A stretch of DNA of 64,000 nucleotides, taken from contig JACTVC010000004.1 of assembly GCA_018417955.1 (NCBI GenBank), positions 1,984,001 through 2,048,000 of the forward strand, in the 5' to 3' direction. The notes below the pieces were generated by a model. That model did not search any database. It had not been told where the DNA came from and saw only the letters and a list, made by a program, of their open reading frames with translations. Each line of letters begins with the position of its first letter. The stretch's first letter is position 1. This document shows, piece by piece, positions 53,901 through 64,000 of this stretch. This DNA comes from Laccaria trichodermophora (taxonomy: Eukaryota > Basidiomycota > Agaricomycetes > Agaricales > Hydnangiaceae). The position numbers were made by a program, and so were the translations under genes.

Positions 53901-54868
53901 ATTTGGTTTTGTTTTCATAGAGAAAAACACAAAAAAAAAAAAAAAACGCAACACTTTTGAAATTCCTTTACCTCATATCTCCACAATGGGAGCACTTCAG
54001 AACATAATTCAAACAGATTCAGGAAGCTACAGTGTAGGGCTACAAATTTCATCTTTTGACCATTTTCGGTAATTTGTCATGTGACCACCCTCCAGGGAAG
54101 CCCATTGCATGGACCCTGACATGTGGGATACATTTGAAAAACCGCAATGAAATGCCCAGGGCTCCATTTGAAAAATCGCAATGAAATACCCAGGGATACA
54201 TTTGAAATTTTGCAATGAAATGCCCAGGGTATCTATTGAAAAATCGCAATGAAATGCCCCAGGCTCCATTTGAAAAATCGCAATGAAATACCTAGGGTAT
54301 CTATTGAAAAATCACAATGAAATGCACCAGGTATCCATTGAAATTTTGCAATGAAATACCCAGGGATACATTTGAGAAACCGCAATGAAATGCCCGGGGC
54401 TCCATTTGAAAAATTGCAATGAAATACCCAGGGATACATTTGAAATTTTGCAATGAAATGCCCAGGGTATCTATTGAAAAATTGCAATGAAATACCCAGG
54501 AATACATTTGAAAAATCACAATGAAATACCAAGGGTATCTATTGAAAAATCGCAATGAAATGCCCTGGGCTCCATTTGAAAAATCGCAATGAAATACCTA
54601 GGGTATCTATTGAAAAATTGCAATGAAATGCGCCAGGTATCCATTGAAATTTTGCAATGAAATACCCAGGGATACATTTGAAAAATCGCAATGAAATGCC
54701 CAGGGCTACATTTGAAATTTTGCAATGAAATACCCAGGGTATCTATTGAAAAATCGCAATGAAATACCAAGGGCTACATTTGAAATTTCGCAGTGAAATG
54801 CACCAGGTATCCATTGAAAAATCGCAATGAAATACCCAGGGTATCTATTGAAAAATCACAATGAAATC
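50989..54868. mobile_element. Giant foldback element D (3.9 kb palindrome)
   Basis: Begins with CACTAGTGGCTACCACT. Both arms contain, from outside in, a TTTCATTGCRATTTTTCAA minisatellite (51,160-51,870; inverted 54,125-54,865), CACATGACAAATTACCG (51,910; inverted at 54,070), the GGAGATATGAGGTAAAGGAA block, a T run, ACAATTATTGTATCATGGG (52,137; inverted 53,845), CTACAAA/TTTGTAGTGTCCGC arrays (52,200-52,660; inverted 53,390-53,780) and GACATGTAGTTTATGGTGTC. The hinge near 52,930-53,110 is unpaired. The right arm lacks the outer 170 bp and the CACTAG end and abuts coding sequence. No transposase inside. Confidence 0.9.
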
Positions 54869-55013
54869 ATTTGGAGTCCTACAAGGCTGCCCTCCTCGTC
54901 TCTTCCGACAAGGCCGACAAACTCCTCGATAACATCGTCAACCTTTGGTTCGCGAAATTCCATTGGTCGATCCCAGTCTTGCAACCATATCTCTACAAGC
55001 CGCTTCACCAGTA
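54869..55013 (+). pseudogene. Accessory gene fragment, 5' part
   Basis: Reads ESYKAALLVSSDKADKLLDN then NLWFAKFHWSIPVLQ, cut on the left by foldback D and on the right by foldback E. The pattern (helical lead, then FHW-SIP) is typical of the N-terminal part of the protein whose remainder starts at 59,174. Confidence 0.5.
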
Positions 55014-55048
55014 GCTGTTACTTTCATATATGAATAATGGATACTTTC

Positions 55049-58000
55049 CCAAAAAGCATCTTATATCAGAATGGGTAGTTGCCTGCTGGACAGTTTGCCA
55101 AGGGGACAGTTTACCAATAGGTAGTTTACCAAGAGTCATGATGTGCCATTGGTGTAGGCTGTACATAGGGTGTGCTGATGAGCTCGGGGTTGTGCTCACT
55201 GTTGGTGACGACGTCGGGCACTGTTTGCAGGGTCCAGGGCGCATTTCCAAATAAGGAAATATGCGCATTTCCAAATGAAAAATAGCAATAAAATAGCCAA
55301 AAAATCAGAAGAAAATGGGGGATGGTGCTCACTGTTAGTGATGATGTCAGGCACTGTTTTCAGGGTCCATGGCACATTGCCAAATATGGGAATATATCCA
55401 AAAATAGCCAGAAAATAGCCAAAAAATCAGAAAAAAATCGCAGGTGGTGCTCACTGTTAGTGATGACATTGGGGTTGTTTTCAGGGTCCAGGGTGCATTG
55501 CCAAATATGGTAATATATTAAAAAATAGTCAAAAAATCAGGAAAAAATGGCAGGGTGGTGCTCACTGTTGGTGATGACATTGGGGTTGTTTTCAGGGTCC
55601 AGGGTGCATTTCCAAATATGGTAATATATCCAAAAATAGCTAGAAAATAGCAGAAAAATTGGAAAAACATATGAATGGTGTACAGAACATCAGGGACTGC
55701 CTTCAGGGTCCACTTCAGGGTCTATCCCAAAAGGGAAATATGACCTGGTGTGACTAAAAGTGAAGAAACACAAGATGAGAATGATTTTACCTATCAGGGT
55801 CCATGTAATGGGATGTTGGGATGTTAGTCACATGACCAATTACCAAAAATGGTCAAAAACGAAAGTTGTAGCCCTACACTGTAGCTTTCTGAATCTGTTT
55901 GAATTATGTTCTGAAGTGCTCCTGTTGTGGAGATATGAGGTAAAGGAATTTCAAAAGCATCGCATTTTTTTTTGTTTTTTGTGTTTTTCTCCATGAAAAC
56001 AAAACCAAATAACATGATTTCAGTATATTTAGAAAGCTAAAAGAAAGGGCTACAATTATTGTATCATGGGAAAAATGACCAAAAAAGGAAGGTGCATGCC
56101 CTACAGATATAGACTACCAAGTTTACTGATAGACTACAAAAAAGTCAGACTTAGACTACATAGTTTACTGACACATACAAAGACTACAAAAGTTTATAGA
56201 CTACCAAATTTACTGATAGACTATAAAAGTGAGACCCAGACTACAAAAGCTTGGACTTAGACTACAAAGTTTGTAGTATCCACTTTTTGTCATTACAAAA
56301 GTTTGTAGTGTCCGCTTTTTGAGACTACAAAAGTTTGTAGTGTGCGCTTTTTCATTAGAAAAGTTTGTAGTATCCGCTTTTTGAGACTACAAAAGTTTGT
56401 AGTGTGCGCTTTTTCATTAGAAAAGTTTGTAGTATCCGCTCCTCGAGACTACAAAAGTTTGTAGTGTGCGCTTTTTCATTAGAAAAGTTTGTAGTATCTG
56501 CTTTTTGTCATTACAAAAATTTGTAGTGTGTGCTATTTCATTAGAAAAGTTTGTATTGTCTGCTAATTGAAACAACAAAAGGTTGTAGTGTCTGCTTTTT
56601 GAGACTACAAAAGTTTGTAGTGTCCGCTTTTTCATTAGAAAAGTTGTCTGCTTTTTCATTTAAAAAAGTAGGTAATTGACATGTAGTTTAGGGATGAGGT
56701 TGAAGGATTGCCATCATATTGCCAGTGCTGCAGCATTAGTATTTGACATCATGCACAAGTTGTCTTGCACATCAGGAAAGGCCATCCTAAGCCTTTCATA
56801 TTGATACTTACTGTCCTATCATAAAACATAATTATCAGTTCATGTGGGGATATAATATGGCTAAAAAATTGATATGATATCAGCAGTTTTTTGACATCAT
56901 GACCAAGTTACCTTTCATCCTGTCTGCTTTCACATTTATAGGTACTGGCCTGTATGAAACATAGTCAACTTTGATACATTCATGTGGGGGTATCACTGAA
57001 GGATTGACATAACATCACCAGTTTTTGACATCATGACCAACTTGGCTTTTGATGATGGGCTGATCCATCCTTGGAGGTGTCTTCAAGTCAGGTCATGTTG
57101 TAAGTTGACCATGTATTGAGTAGATATCAACATGAATAGCCACCTCTAGCTGAAAGCCAACTTGGGCATGATGTGAGAAACTGCTGATGTGGCAATAGCA
57201 ATATTTAAAGTCATGTCAATCCTTCAGCATATCCCCACATGAGCTTCCAATTATCTTTTCAGATAGGACAGCATGTATCAATATGAAAGGCTTAGGATGG
57301 CCTTTCCTGATGTGCAAGACAACTTGTGCATGATGTCAAAAACTAATGCTGCAGCACTGGCAATATGATGGCAATCCTTCAACCTCATCCCCATAACATA
57401 GATAGGTCCAAGGACACCATAAACTACATGTCAATTACCTACTTTTTTAAATGAAAAAGCAGACAACTTTTCTAATGAAAAAGCGCAGACTACAAACTTT
57501 TGTAGTCTCAAAAAGCAGATACTACAAACTTTTCTAATGAAAAAGCGCAGACTACAAACTTTTGTAGTCTCAAAAAGCGGATACTACAAACTTTTCTAAT
57601 GAAAAAGCGCACACTACAAACTTTTGTAGTCTCAAACAGTGAATACTACAAACTTTTCTGATGAAAAAGCGCACACTACAAACTTTGTAGTCTCAAAAAG
57701 TGGATACTACAAACTTTTCTAATAAAAAAGTGCACACTACAACTTTTGTAGTCTCAAAAAGCGGATACTACAAACTTTTCTAATGAAAAAGCAAACAATA
57801 CAGACTTTCTAATGAAAAAGCAGACACTACAAACTTTGTAGTCTAAGTCCAAGCTTTTGTAGTCTGCATCTCACTTTTATAGTCTATCAGTAAATTTGGT
57901 AGTCTATAAACTTTTGTAGTCTTTTGTATGTGTCAGTAAACTTTGTAGTCTTTTATAGTGTATCAGTAAACTATGTAGTCTAAGTCCGACTTTTTTGTAG

Positions 58001-59150
58001 TCTATCAGTAAACTTGGTAGTCTATATCTGTAGGGCATGCACCTTCCTTTTTTGGTCATTTTTCCCACGATACAATAATTGTAGCCCTTTCTTTTAGCTT
58101 TCTAAATATACTGAAATCATGTTATTTGGTTTTGTTTTCATGGAGAAAAACCCAAAAAACAAAAAAAAACACGACGCTTTTGAAATTCCTTTACCTCATA
58201 TCTCCACAACGGGAGCACTTCAGAACATAATTCAAACAGATTCAGAAAGCTACAGCATAGGGCTACAACTTTCGTTTTTTGACCATTTTTGGTAATTGGT
58301 CATGTGACCAACATCCCAACATCCCATTACATGGACCCTGATAGGTAAAATCATTCTCATCTTGCTTTTCTTCACTTTTAGTCACACCAGGTCATATTTC
58401 CCTTTTGGGATGGACCCTGAAGTGGACCCTGAAGGCAGTCCCTGATGTTCTGTACACCATTCATATGCTTTTCCAATTTTTCTGCTATTTTCTAGCTATT
58501 TTTGGATATATTACCATATTTGGAAATGCACACTGGACCCTGAAAACAACCCCAATGTCATCACCAACAGTGAACACCACCCTGCCATTTTTTCCTGATT
58601 TTTTGGCTATTTTTGGATATATTACCATATTTGGCAATGCACCCTGGACCCTGCAAACAACCCCAATGTCATCACTAACAGTGAGCACCACCTGCGATTT
58701 TTTTCTGATTTTCTGGCTATTTTCTGGCTATTTTTGGATATATGACCATATTTGGCAATGTGCCCTAGACCCTGAAAACAGTGCCTGACATCATCACTAA
58801 CAGTGAGCACCATTCCCCATTTTTTTCTGATTTTTTGGCTATTTTCTGGCTATTCTTGGCTATATTACCATATTTGGCAATGTGCCCTGGACCCTGAAAA
58901 CAGCCCCCAACGTCGTCACTAACAGTGAGCACCATCCCCCATTTTTTTCTGATTTTTTCCCTATTTTATTGCTATTTTTCATTTGGAAATGCGCCCTGGA
59001 CCCTGAAAACAGTGCCTGACGTTGTCACCAACAGTGAGCACAACCACTGAGCTCACTCACGTCCTCTATAGCCTACATTGACGAAACATCATGACTCTTG
59101 GTAAACTGTCCAGCAGGCAACTACCCATTCTGATATAAGATGCTTTTTGG
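55049..59150. mobile_element. Giant foldback element E (4.1 kb palindrome)
   Basis: Ends CCAAAAAGCATCTTATATCA on the left and its inverse at 59,131-59,150. Outer arms each hold about five copies of a repeat of roughly 115 bp with GTGCTCACTGTTAGTGATGA and CAGGGTCCATGGCACATTGC (55,190-55,700; inverted 58,420-59,040). Inner arms repeat the D family: CACATGACCAATTACC (55,830; inverted 58,295), the ACAATTATTGTATCATGGG block (56,050; inverted 58,060), CTACAAA arrays (56,150-56,660; inverted 57,430-57,990) and a core hinge near 57,060. It differs from D in its ends and outer repeats. The open frames at 58,405-58,813 are repeat translations. Confidence 0.9.
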
Positions 59151-59173
59151 ACAACTTCCCATTCTGAATGCTT

Positions 59174-61387
59174 CAGGTAACAGCACTGGCTGGCCACTTC
59201 TCATCCCTGTCAGCCCCGATGGATTCGAAATTCTAACAGATGAACAAGCCCAGCTCAAGAAAGATGTAATCAAGCGAATGCGGATGGTAAGTGTTTGCCT
59301 TTCAAATTAATATGTCGTCTAATCAACTACATCAGACACTATACCACTGGTATGATTACCGCAGCAAGAAGGTCAAGAAGTTGCAAATGTCCAAGAAGGC
59401 GGACGACGATCCCATCAGCGTCTTGCTGAAAAGGTTGCTTGGCACCAACAGCGGCCCTGGGAAGCGTGCAACGGGGTGGCAGCTGTGGGGGAAGGATCAC
59501 TTCGACAGTCTCAAGTCGGAATTCAATGAGGAATTCAAAGCTAGTGGCAAACGTGATGCGCTTCGTGCCCAAGCTTGTAATGAATTCAAAAAGGCTCGTT
59601 TCGATATGTTAAGCGAAGAAGAACAGGAGGAATGGAACTTGAAGGCTAGCAACACACACGAAGCAGCCAAGAGGAGGGTCAAAGACCGCGAGGAGCTCGA
59701 TACAGGCGTGATGAGCCCTGAAGATGCTCAGGCATGAGTTGCTGAGATCTTCAATCACGAACGCCTAACATTGCTTACGATTTGTTCAACAGCTGCATCA
59801 ATCTTTTGCCGAGTGTTCTTGGCCCACTGGTAGATGCACTCGGTGAAGCCATAAACATGCATGTGTCCGTTTTGATTGGTGGTCCCAAACCCAAGCGCAT
59901 GGGACAGCTCAATGTGCTCAGGTAATGTCAAGTTTTCACATTAACCGTTGTCTCGACTCATTCATAATTAGTGTACATTATGGCGTTAACAAGGAGGCCG
60001 TCCCCAGATGCTGGGCATTAGCCGACAAGGAAAAGTTCAGTAATGGGCCGAAGCAAGCCTTTCTCGATTTTTTAGAGATCTGTTATTGTAAGTCTAACCC
60101 TTCACAAAATACGTCATTGACTAATATTATTATCACCGCCAGCTCCTGATGAACGGCGAGCCCATGCTCTGACCACAAGCGACGAGCAGCCCATATTGGA
60201 CAACGACGAGTCAATGTCCATGGACGTTGACACACCTTCGGCTCACCCAGCGAAAACTTCTGCATCCACAGCTTCAACAAATGATGCACCTTCCAACCAG
60301 TCAGCTCCTTCAAAGAAACCTTCTGCGTCTGTGGCTTCAACGAAGTGCAACAGCAAGAGGAAGCAGACAGGTGAACGAAACAGTGGCCGGATGTCAAAGA
60401 AGCAGAAGAAGCAACAGCAGAAGAAGAAAGGGAAGTGCCGCGCTAATACTGAGGAGTCTGACGACGACAACGAGGAAGGGTTCGAGGAGATGCCGTCCGA
60501 TGTAGACACCGACAGCGACACTGATGAAGATGTTCCTTTGTCGTTGACGACACGAACGACCGCTAGGCAGTTAGCAAAGGACGCCACCACTGACAGCTCC
60601 ACACTTGTCAGCTGCGATCAATCTGTTACTCAAGGGCCTCAAGATCTGGAGCTTCCCGTAATTGTACCCTCAGTTGGTCAACATAGCAACTGACAGCTCC
60701 ACAGCTGACAGCTCACCGATTGACCACTTCGATCAACCAACTCCACTCCTTCCCCCCCCACCTGACGGTGTCACCGAGCTCTCAGGACTTCAGATCAGTC
60801 CTCCCTTGCCAATCCCAGCTTCTTCGACGTCCACTCAGCCGTTGCATATAAATGCTGCACCCGAAATCCTACCCAACCCTGCTTGGCCGACATGGTTTGC
60901 GAACGCTTATGAAACATTGAGGAACAAAAATCTTGGCCCCATTTTCTCGGTCCTCCTTCCCCTGTACGTCGAGCTCGAATCATGCAACAATTTTGACATT
61001 GGGAAGACCACGACTGGCTTTTGGAAGGGAGATAGACCAGACGAGGTTTCTTGGTGGATTGGGCATGGACATGAACGCGAGCCCACAATCAAAAACGTAG
61101 ATGTGTTCGACAAGTGTTGGTGGTCCTGGTGGAAGGGTTTGCAGCCGCCGTCTCGACAGGTTGCCACTGTCAAAGGTCTTCTCAGTGGTGAACATCGTAT
61201 GGTAGAGGTCGAAGAGGATTGGGATATGCTTTGAAAGCATGGCCAGAACGGCTTTTTGATTGTGCTGTCGACTCTCACATGGTGGGGAGGCTCAATCAAC
61301 GGTAAGCCTGTCCAGAACTTCGCAAGTTGGTTAGCGGCTGTAAACGAGGTCCATTGGGTCCTCTTGCGCCTCTTGGACTCAAGGTAT
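59174..61387 (+). pseudogene. Transposon accessory gene, main part
   Basis: Exons 59,174-59,286, 59,336-about 59,730, about 59,790-59,921, 59,972-60,087 and 60,143 onward. Segments: DEQAQLKKDVIKRM spliced to TLYHWYDYRSKKVKKL; WQLWGKDHFDSLKSEFNEEF; LGPLVDALGEAINMHVSVLI with GGPKP; KQAFLDFLEICY; a Lys-rich nuclear-type tract (SKKQKKQQQKKKGKC) beside an acidic run (DTDSDTDEDV); then WPTWFANAYETL, DEVSWWIGHG, VFDKCWWSWWKGLQPPSRQV and LSTLTWWGGSINGKPVQNF. This is the architecture of the large accessory proteins that accompany DNA transposons in agarics. Lesions: the frame is broken at about 59,730, shifts near 60,690, and TGA at 61,232-61,234. Elements D and E separate it from its 5' end. Confidence 0.62.
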
Positions 61388-61835
61388 GCTACCATAATTC
61401 TTTCCCTGTGCAGATATACGAGCTTATTCTACTTTTAAGCTCTTCCGCACCATCAGCAAAATCAGCCGGGAAAAACAAACGCTAGGAAGATGTCGGTGGT
61501 AATCATTGTGGGTTGGCAGCGTTTCTTTTAAACATCGTGTCCAATTTTTTCTTGACCCGCCCCCTTCTTGTCTTGCTGATAATCTCATGTAAACTAACTC
61601 GACGATAATCCGTTAGTACATAAAATGCCATTCTTGTGTATATACTACGTTTGTCTGCACAGAGTCAATAGTTTTCGTGTTCGAACTTTGAAGTCGAAGT
61701 CGAACATGCACGTGACCTGGATTTTTCGAACGCTGAAGTTTGAAGTTGCATGAATGGTGTTTTTAATGTATAATTGCTGGCAAACATGCACGTAGGGGTT
61801 ACAGATGAAGCTAGCAGGAATGTGTAGCACAGCTG
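61388..61835. other. Unassigned spacer
   Basis: No coding region supported; AT-richer, with TTCGAACTTTGAAGTCGAAG near 61,678. It separates the accessory gene from the truncated Tnp2 gene. Confidence 0.4.
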
Positions 61836-64000
61836 AGCTTGGATGGCTTGAATCTGTTTTTGGCTCCTTTGGTTGATGTCCTTAATCGTTCTTATCACTA
61901 CAGCAAAACGTTTGAGCATCCTGACGGCCATCGTTCTCGCGAGGCAGTGGTGGTTGCCATTGCTGATCTTCCAGGATCCCGAAAGCTGAACAGGTGCGCA
62001 GGCCACTCAGCCAACAGATTTTGCTCTTTGTGTTATCTATCGAAATCAGACATCAATAACCTTGATTACTCCAACTGGAAGAAAGTTTCACCGGAGGAGC
62101 ACAGAGCAGCTGCAGAAGCTTGGCAGGATGCTCGTAATAAATCAGAGAGGAAGAAACTTTATAAGAAAACAGGTGTCCGGTGGTCCAAACTTTTGCAATT
62201 GTCGTATTGGAATCCCATTCACTGGGTCATTGTCGACGGGATGCATAACCTTTTTCTTGGCTTGGTCAAACACCACTTCCGAGTTGTGATAGGAACACAC
62301 TGGGAAGAGCTGCCTGATGACTTGGACGTTACTGAGGAGCGTGAGGCTTCAGAAAAGGAGCTTAGAAAGGCCTGTGCAGTGATGGCCAACAATCCATCGC
62401 AAGGATCTTTGCACAAATTTTCAATTCCAGTCCTCCGCGTGCTTTGTTCTGAGCATGGTATTCAAGATCAGATAAAATTCAAGGGGAAAAAATCAAAAAA
62501 GTTACTCTTCATTAGTCCCCTTCTGGTGAGTAAACGTTCTTGTGGTGACACAACTCTGACAGTAAAAGACAGGCATCTCTCCCTACGCAAAGCGGGTCTA
62601 ATCCTGCAGCCACAACCACCCCGGAAGGAGGTGAGAAGGATGATGTTGAATTTACGCAGAGTGTTGGCCTTGAAGGTGGTCTGTCAGAAATCATCATCGA
62701 TCTCGGTGACGAGACCGCTAGCAATGATTCTGGTGTGATGCTCCACACAGAAGATCTACGTCAGATACAGGAAGACATCATGAATACGATGCGGCCCACC
62801 TGGCAAGCTGGCCCACCAGCCAACTTTGGTTTGCCCGCTCACGGGAAACTCAAAGCTGATCAATGGAGAACATGTATCGAGTTTGACCTTCCAGTATTGT
62901 TGATGAAGATGTGGTTGACTGGGGGGGCTGACGTTCCAGATGAACTTCGGCTCCGGTGCCAGCAGGTAGTCGAGAGCACAATGTTGTTGTCAATGGCAAT
63001 TCGATGGGCTACTTCACATCGAACCTCCACAAGACATGCGGAGGCAGCTCGACGATACTTGGAACTGTACCTGAGAAGCCTTTGCAAACTTTGCCCGAAC
63101 ATGGATCTGCATCCTGTGCACCATAACGTGCTGCATCTTCCCAATTTCCTTTTGAGGTTTGGACCCATTGATGGATGGTGGATGTTCCCTTTCGAAAGAT
63201 TGATTGGCATCCTACAGAAGGTCAACAACAACTATAAAATTGGTTAGTTCGATCTTTATTGTTTGAAATGACCCATACATTAACTATCCACTGTTCCACA
63301 GGAGAACTTGAGGCAACGACTTTGAAATCCTTCTGTGCAGCAAGCCAGCTGAAGGTCCTGGTTGAACACCCAGGGTGTCCCAAAGTGCTTGAGAAATGTG
63401 TACCCATTCTTCACAAGTGCTTCCCGAATTCCAAGATCGGTACCTTGATGCACAATATTCACACTTTAGATCAAGAGGAACACACTAAAAAGGTCAAGGT
63501 CAAGGAGGTCGATCTTGAGGAAGATGTCCACTCTGCATTTGAGCTCTATACAAAAGAGAAGCAACCAAAACGGGTGAATCAATATGCACGTTATGATATC
63601 AATGGTCAAGGGTTTGCTATGGAGAACACAACTCCCCGAAACAGCATCATCTTTTATCAACCACCAAATCAACAAATCCTCGTCCCAGTGGTTATTCGGC
63701 AAATCTTCTCACCTGTATCAAAAGGAGGTCAAATTTTTATCGCCGTTCATACATATCAGGAAGTGGAAGACTCAACTTTTGAAAGTTACACTGACTTTGG
63801 AGCGAGAATTTGGTCGCAAGAGAGGAGCCTTCAAGTTGAAATTGTGCCAGTTACACACAAGATATATGCTGCGAATCAACGACAGTGGGCAGACAACAAA
63901 GTTGCTCTTTGCCCGCTTATTGAGGTACATCGGTTCCTTTCTATGAGGCCGTTGTTGACTTACTGTAAAATCAGGATTTCTGAATGTGCACTCGGTCCAT
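61836..64000 (+). CDS. CACTA-type Tnp2 transposase, partial at both ends
   Basis: Exons 61,836-62,525, 62,573-63,242 and 63,302 to the window end, introns 47 and 59 nt, all phases agree. Reads LDGLNLFLAPLVDVLNRS, AIADLPGSRKLNRCAGHSAN, FCSLCYLS (Cys-x-x-Cys), WNPIHWVIVDGMHNLFLGLV (the Asp-x-Met-His-Asn block of Tnp2 transposases), then RPTWQAGPPANFGLPAHGKL, HPVHHNVLHLPNFLLRFGPI and WWMFPFERLIGILQKVNNNY, the usual downstream region. The zinc-knuckle N-terminus and first catalytic part are missing: there is no coding sequence just upstream of 61,836, so the 5' end is truncated or hidden behind a long intron. No stop occurs in the visible 2 kb. CACTA transposases cut at CACTA ends; the CACTAG-ended foldbacks nearby are candidate substrates. 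Confidence 0.85.

Noticed and set aside
58405..58813. 127-codon frame MGWTLKWTLKAVPDV and hydrophobic repeats resembling a membrane protein
   Set aside because: It follows the 115-bp tandem repeat of element E and recurs inverted in the other arm.
55049..59150. Target duplication for element E
   Set aside because: Flanks ATACTTTC-like and ACAACTTC are only loosely similar, so none is claimed.

Overview
The window looks like repeat-dense DNA from a mushroom-forming basidiomycete (Agaricomycetes). Coding regions are broken by 44-62 nt GT-AG introns. The genes are those of fungal KDZ and CACTA (Tnp2) DNA transposons, a transposon-linked TET/JBP dioxygenase and a basidiomycete-type NLR/WD40 protein. 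I see no housekeeping gene. All names come from reading translated motifs; no database was searched.

Layout. 1-6,550: one arm of a foldback element, a decayed transposon accessory gene, and an array of ten tRNA-like units. 6,900-16,320: a well preserved KDZ gene block: small gene (+), TET/JBP dioxygenase (+), coiled-coil accessory protein (-), KDZ transposase (-, nine exons that join exactly in frame but with one TGA) and an acidic-tailed accessory protein (+). 16,321-30,050: nested non-autonomous elements. One family has CACTAGTGGCTACCACT ends, a second ends in CAGTACTTTACC/GAGGTCTTTACC and shows 8-bp target duplications; foldback arms and KDZ relics lie among them. 30,400-37,237: an NLR-WD40 gene relic cut by a 4.65 kb foldback element flanked by a 10-bp duplication. 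37,427-43,673: a small palindromic MITE and two more 8-bp-TSD-type elements. 43,842-50,988: a second KDZ block: dead transposase, two small accessory genes and a gene with a C-terminal RNase H1-type hybrid-binding domain. 50,989-59,150: two giant palindromes side by side. 54,869-61,387: an accessory gene broken by them. 61,836-64,000: a CACTA Tnp2 transposase running off the window.

Functionally, the KDZ transposases would mobilise their own blocks and probably the short-ended derivatives, two of which carry 3' pieces of a KDZ transposase. The TET/JBP enzyme would oxidise 5-methylcytosine at or near the element. Many premature stops are TGA where CGA is expected, which fits decay of methylated CpG. 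The Tnp2 transposase could act on the CACTAG-ended foldbacks; that link is inference.
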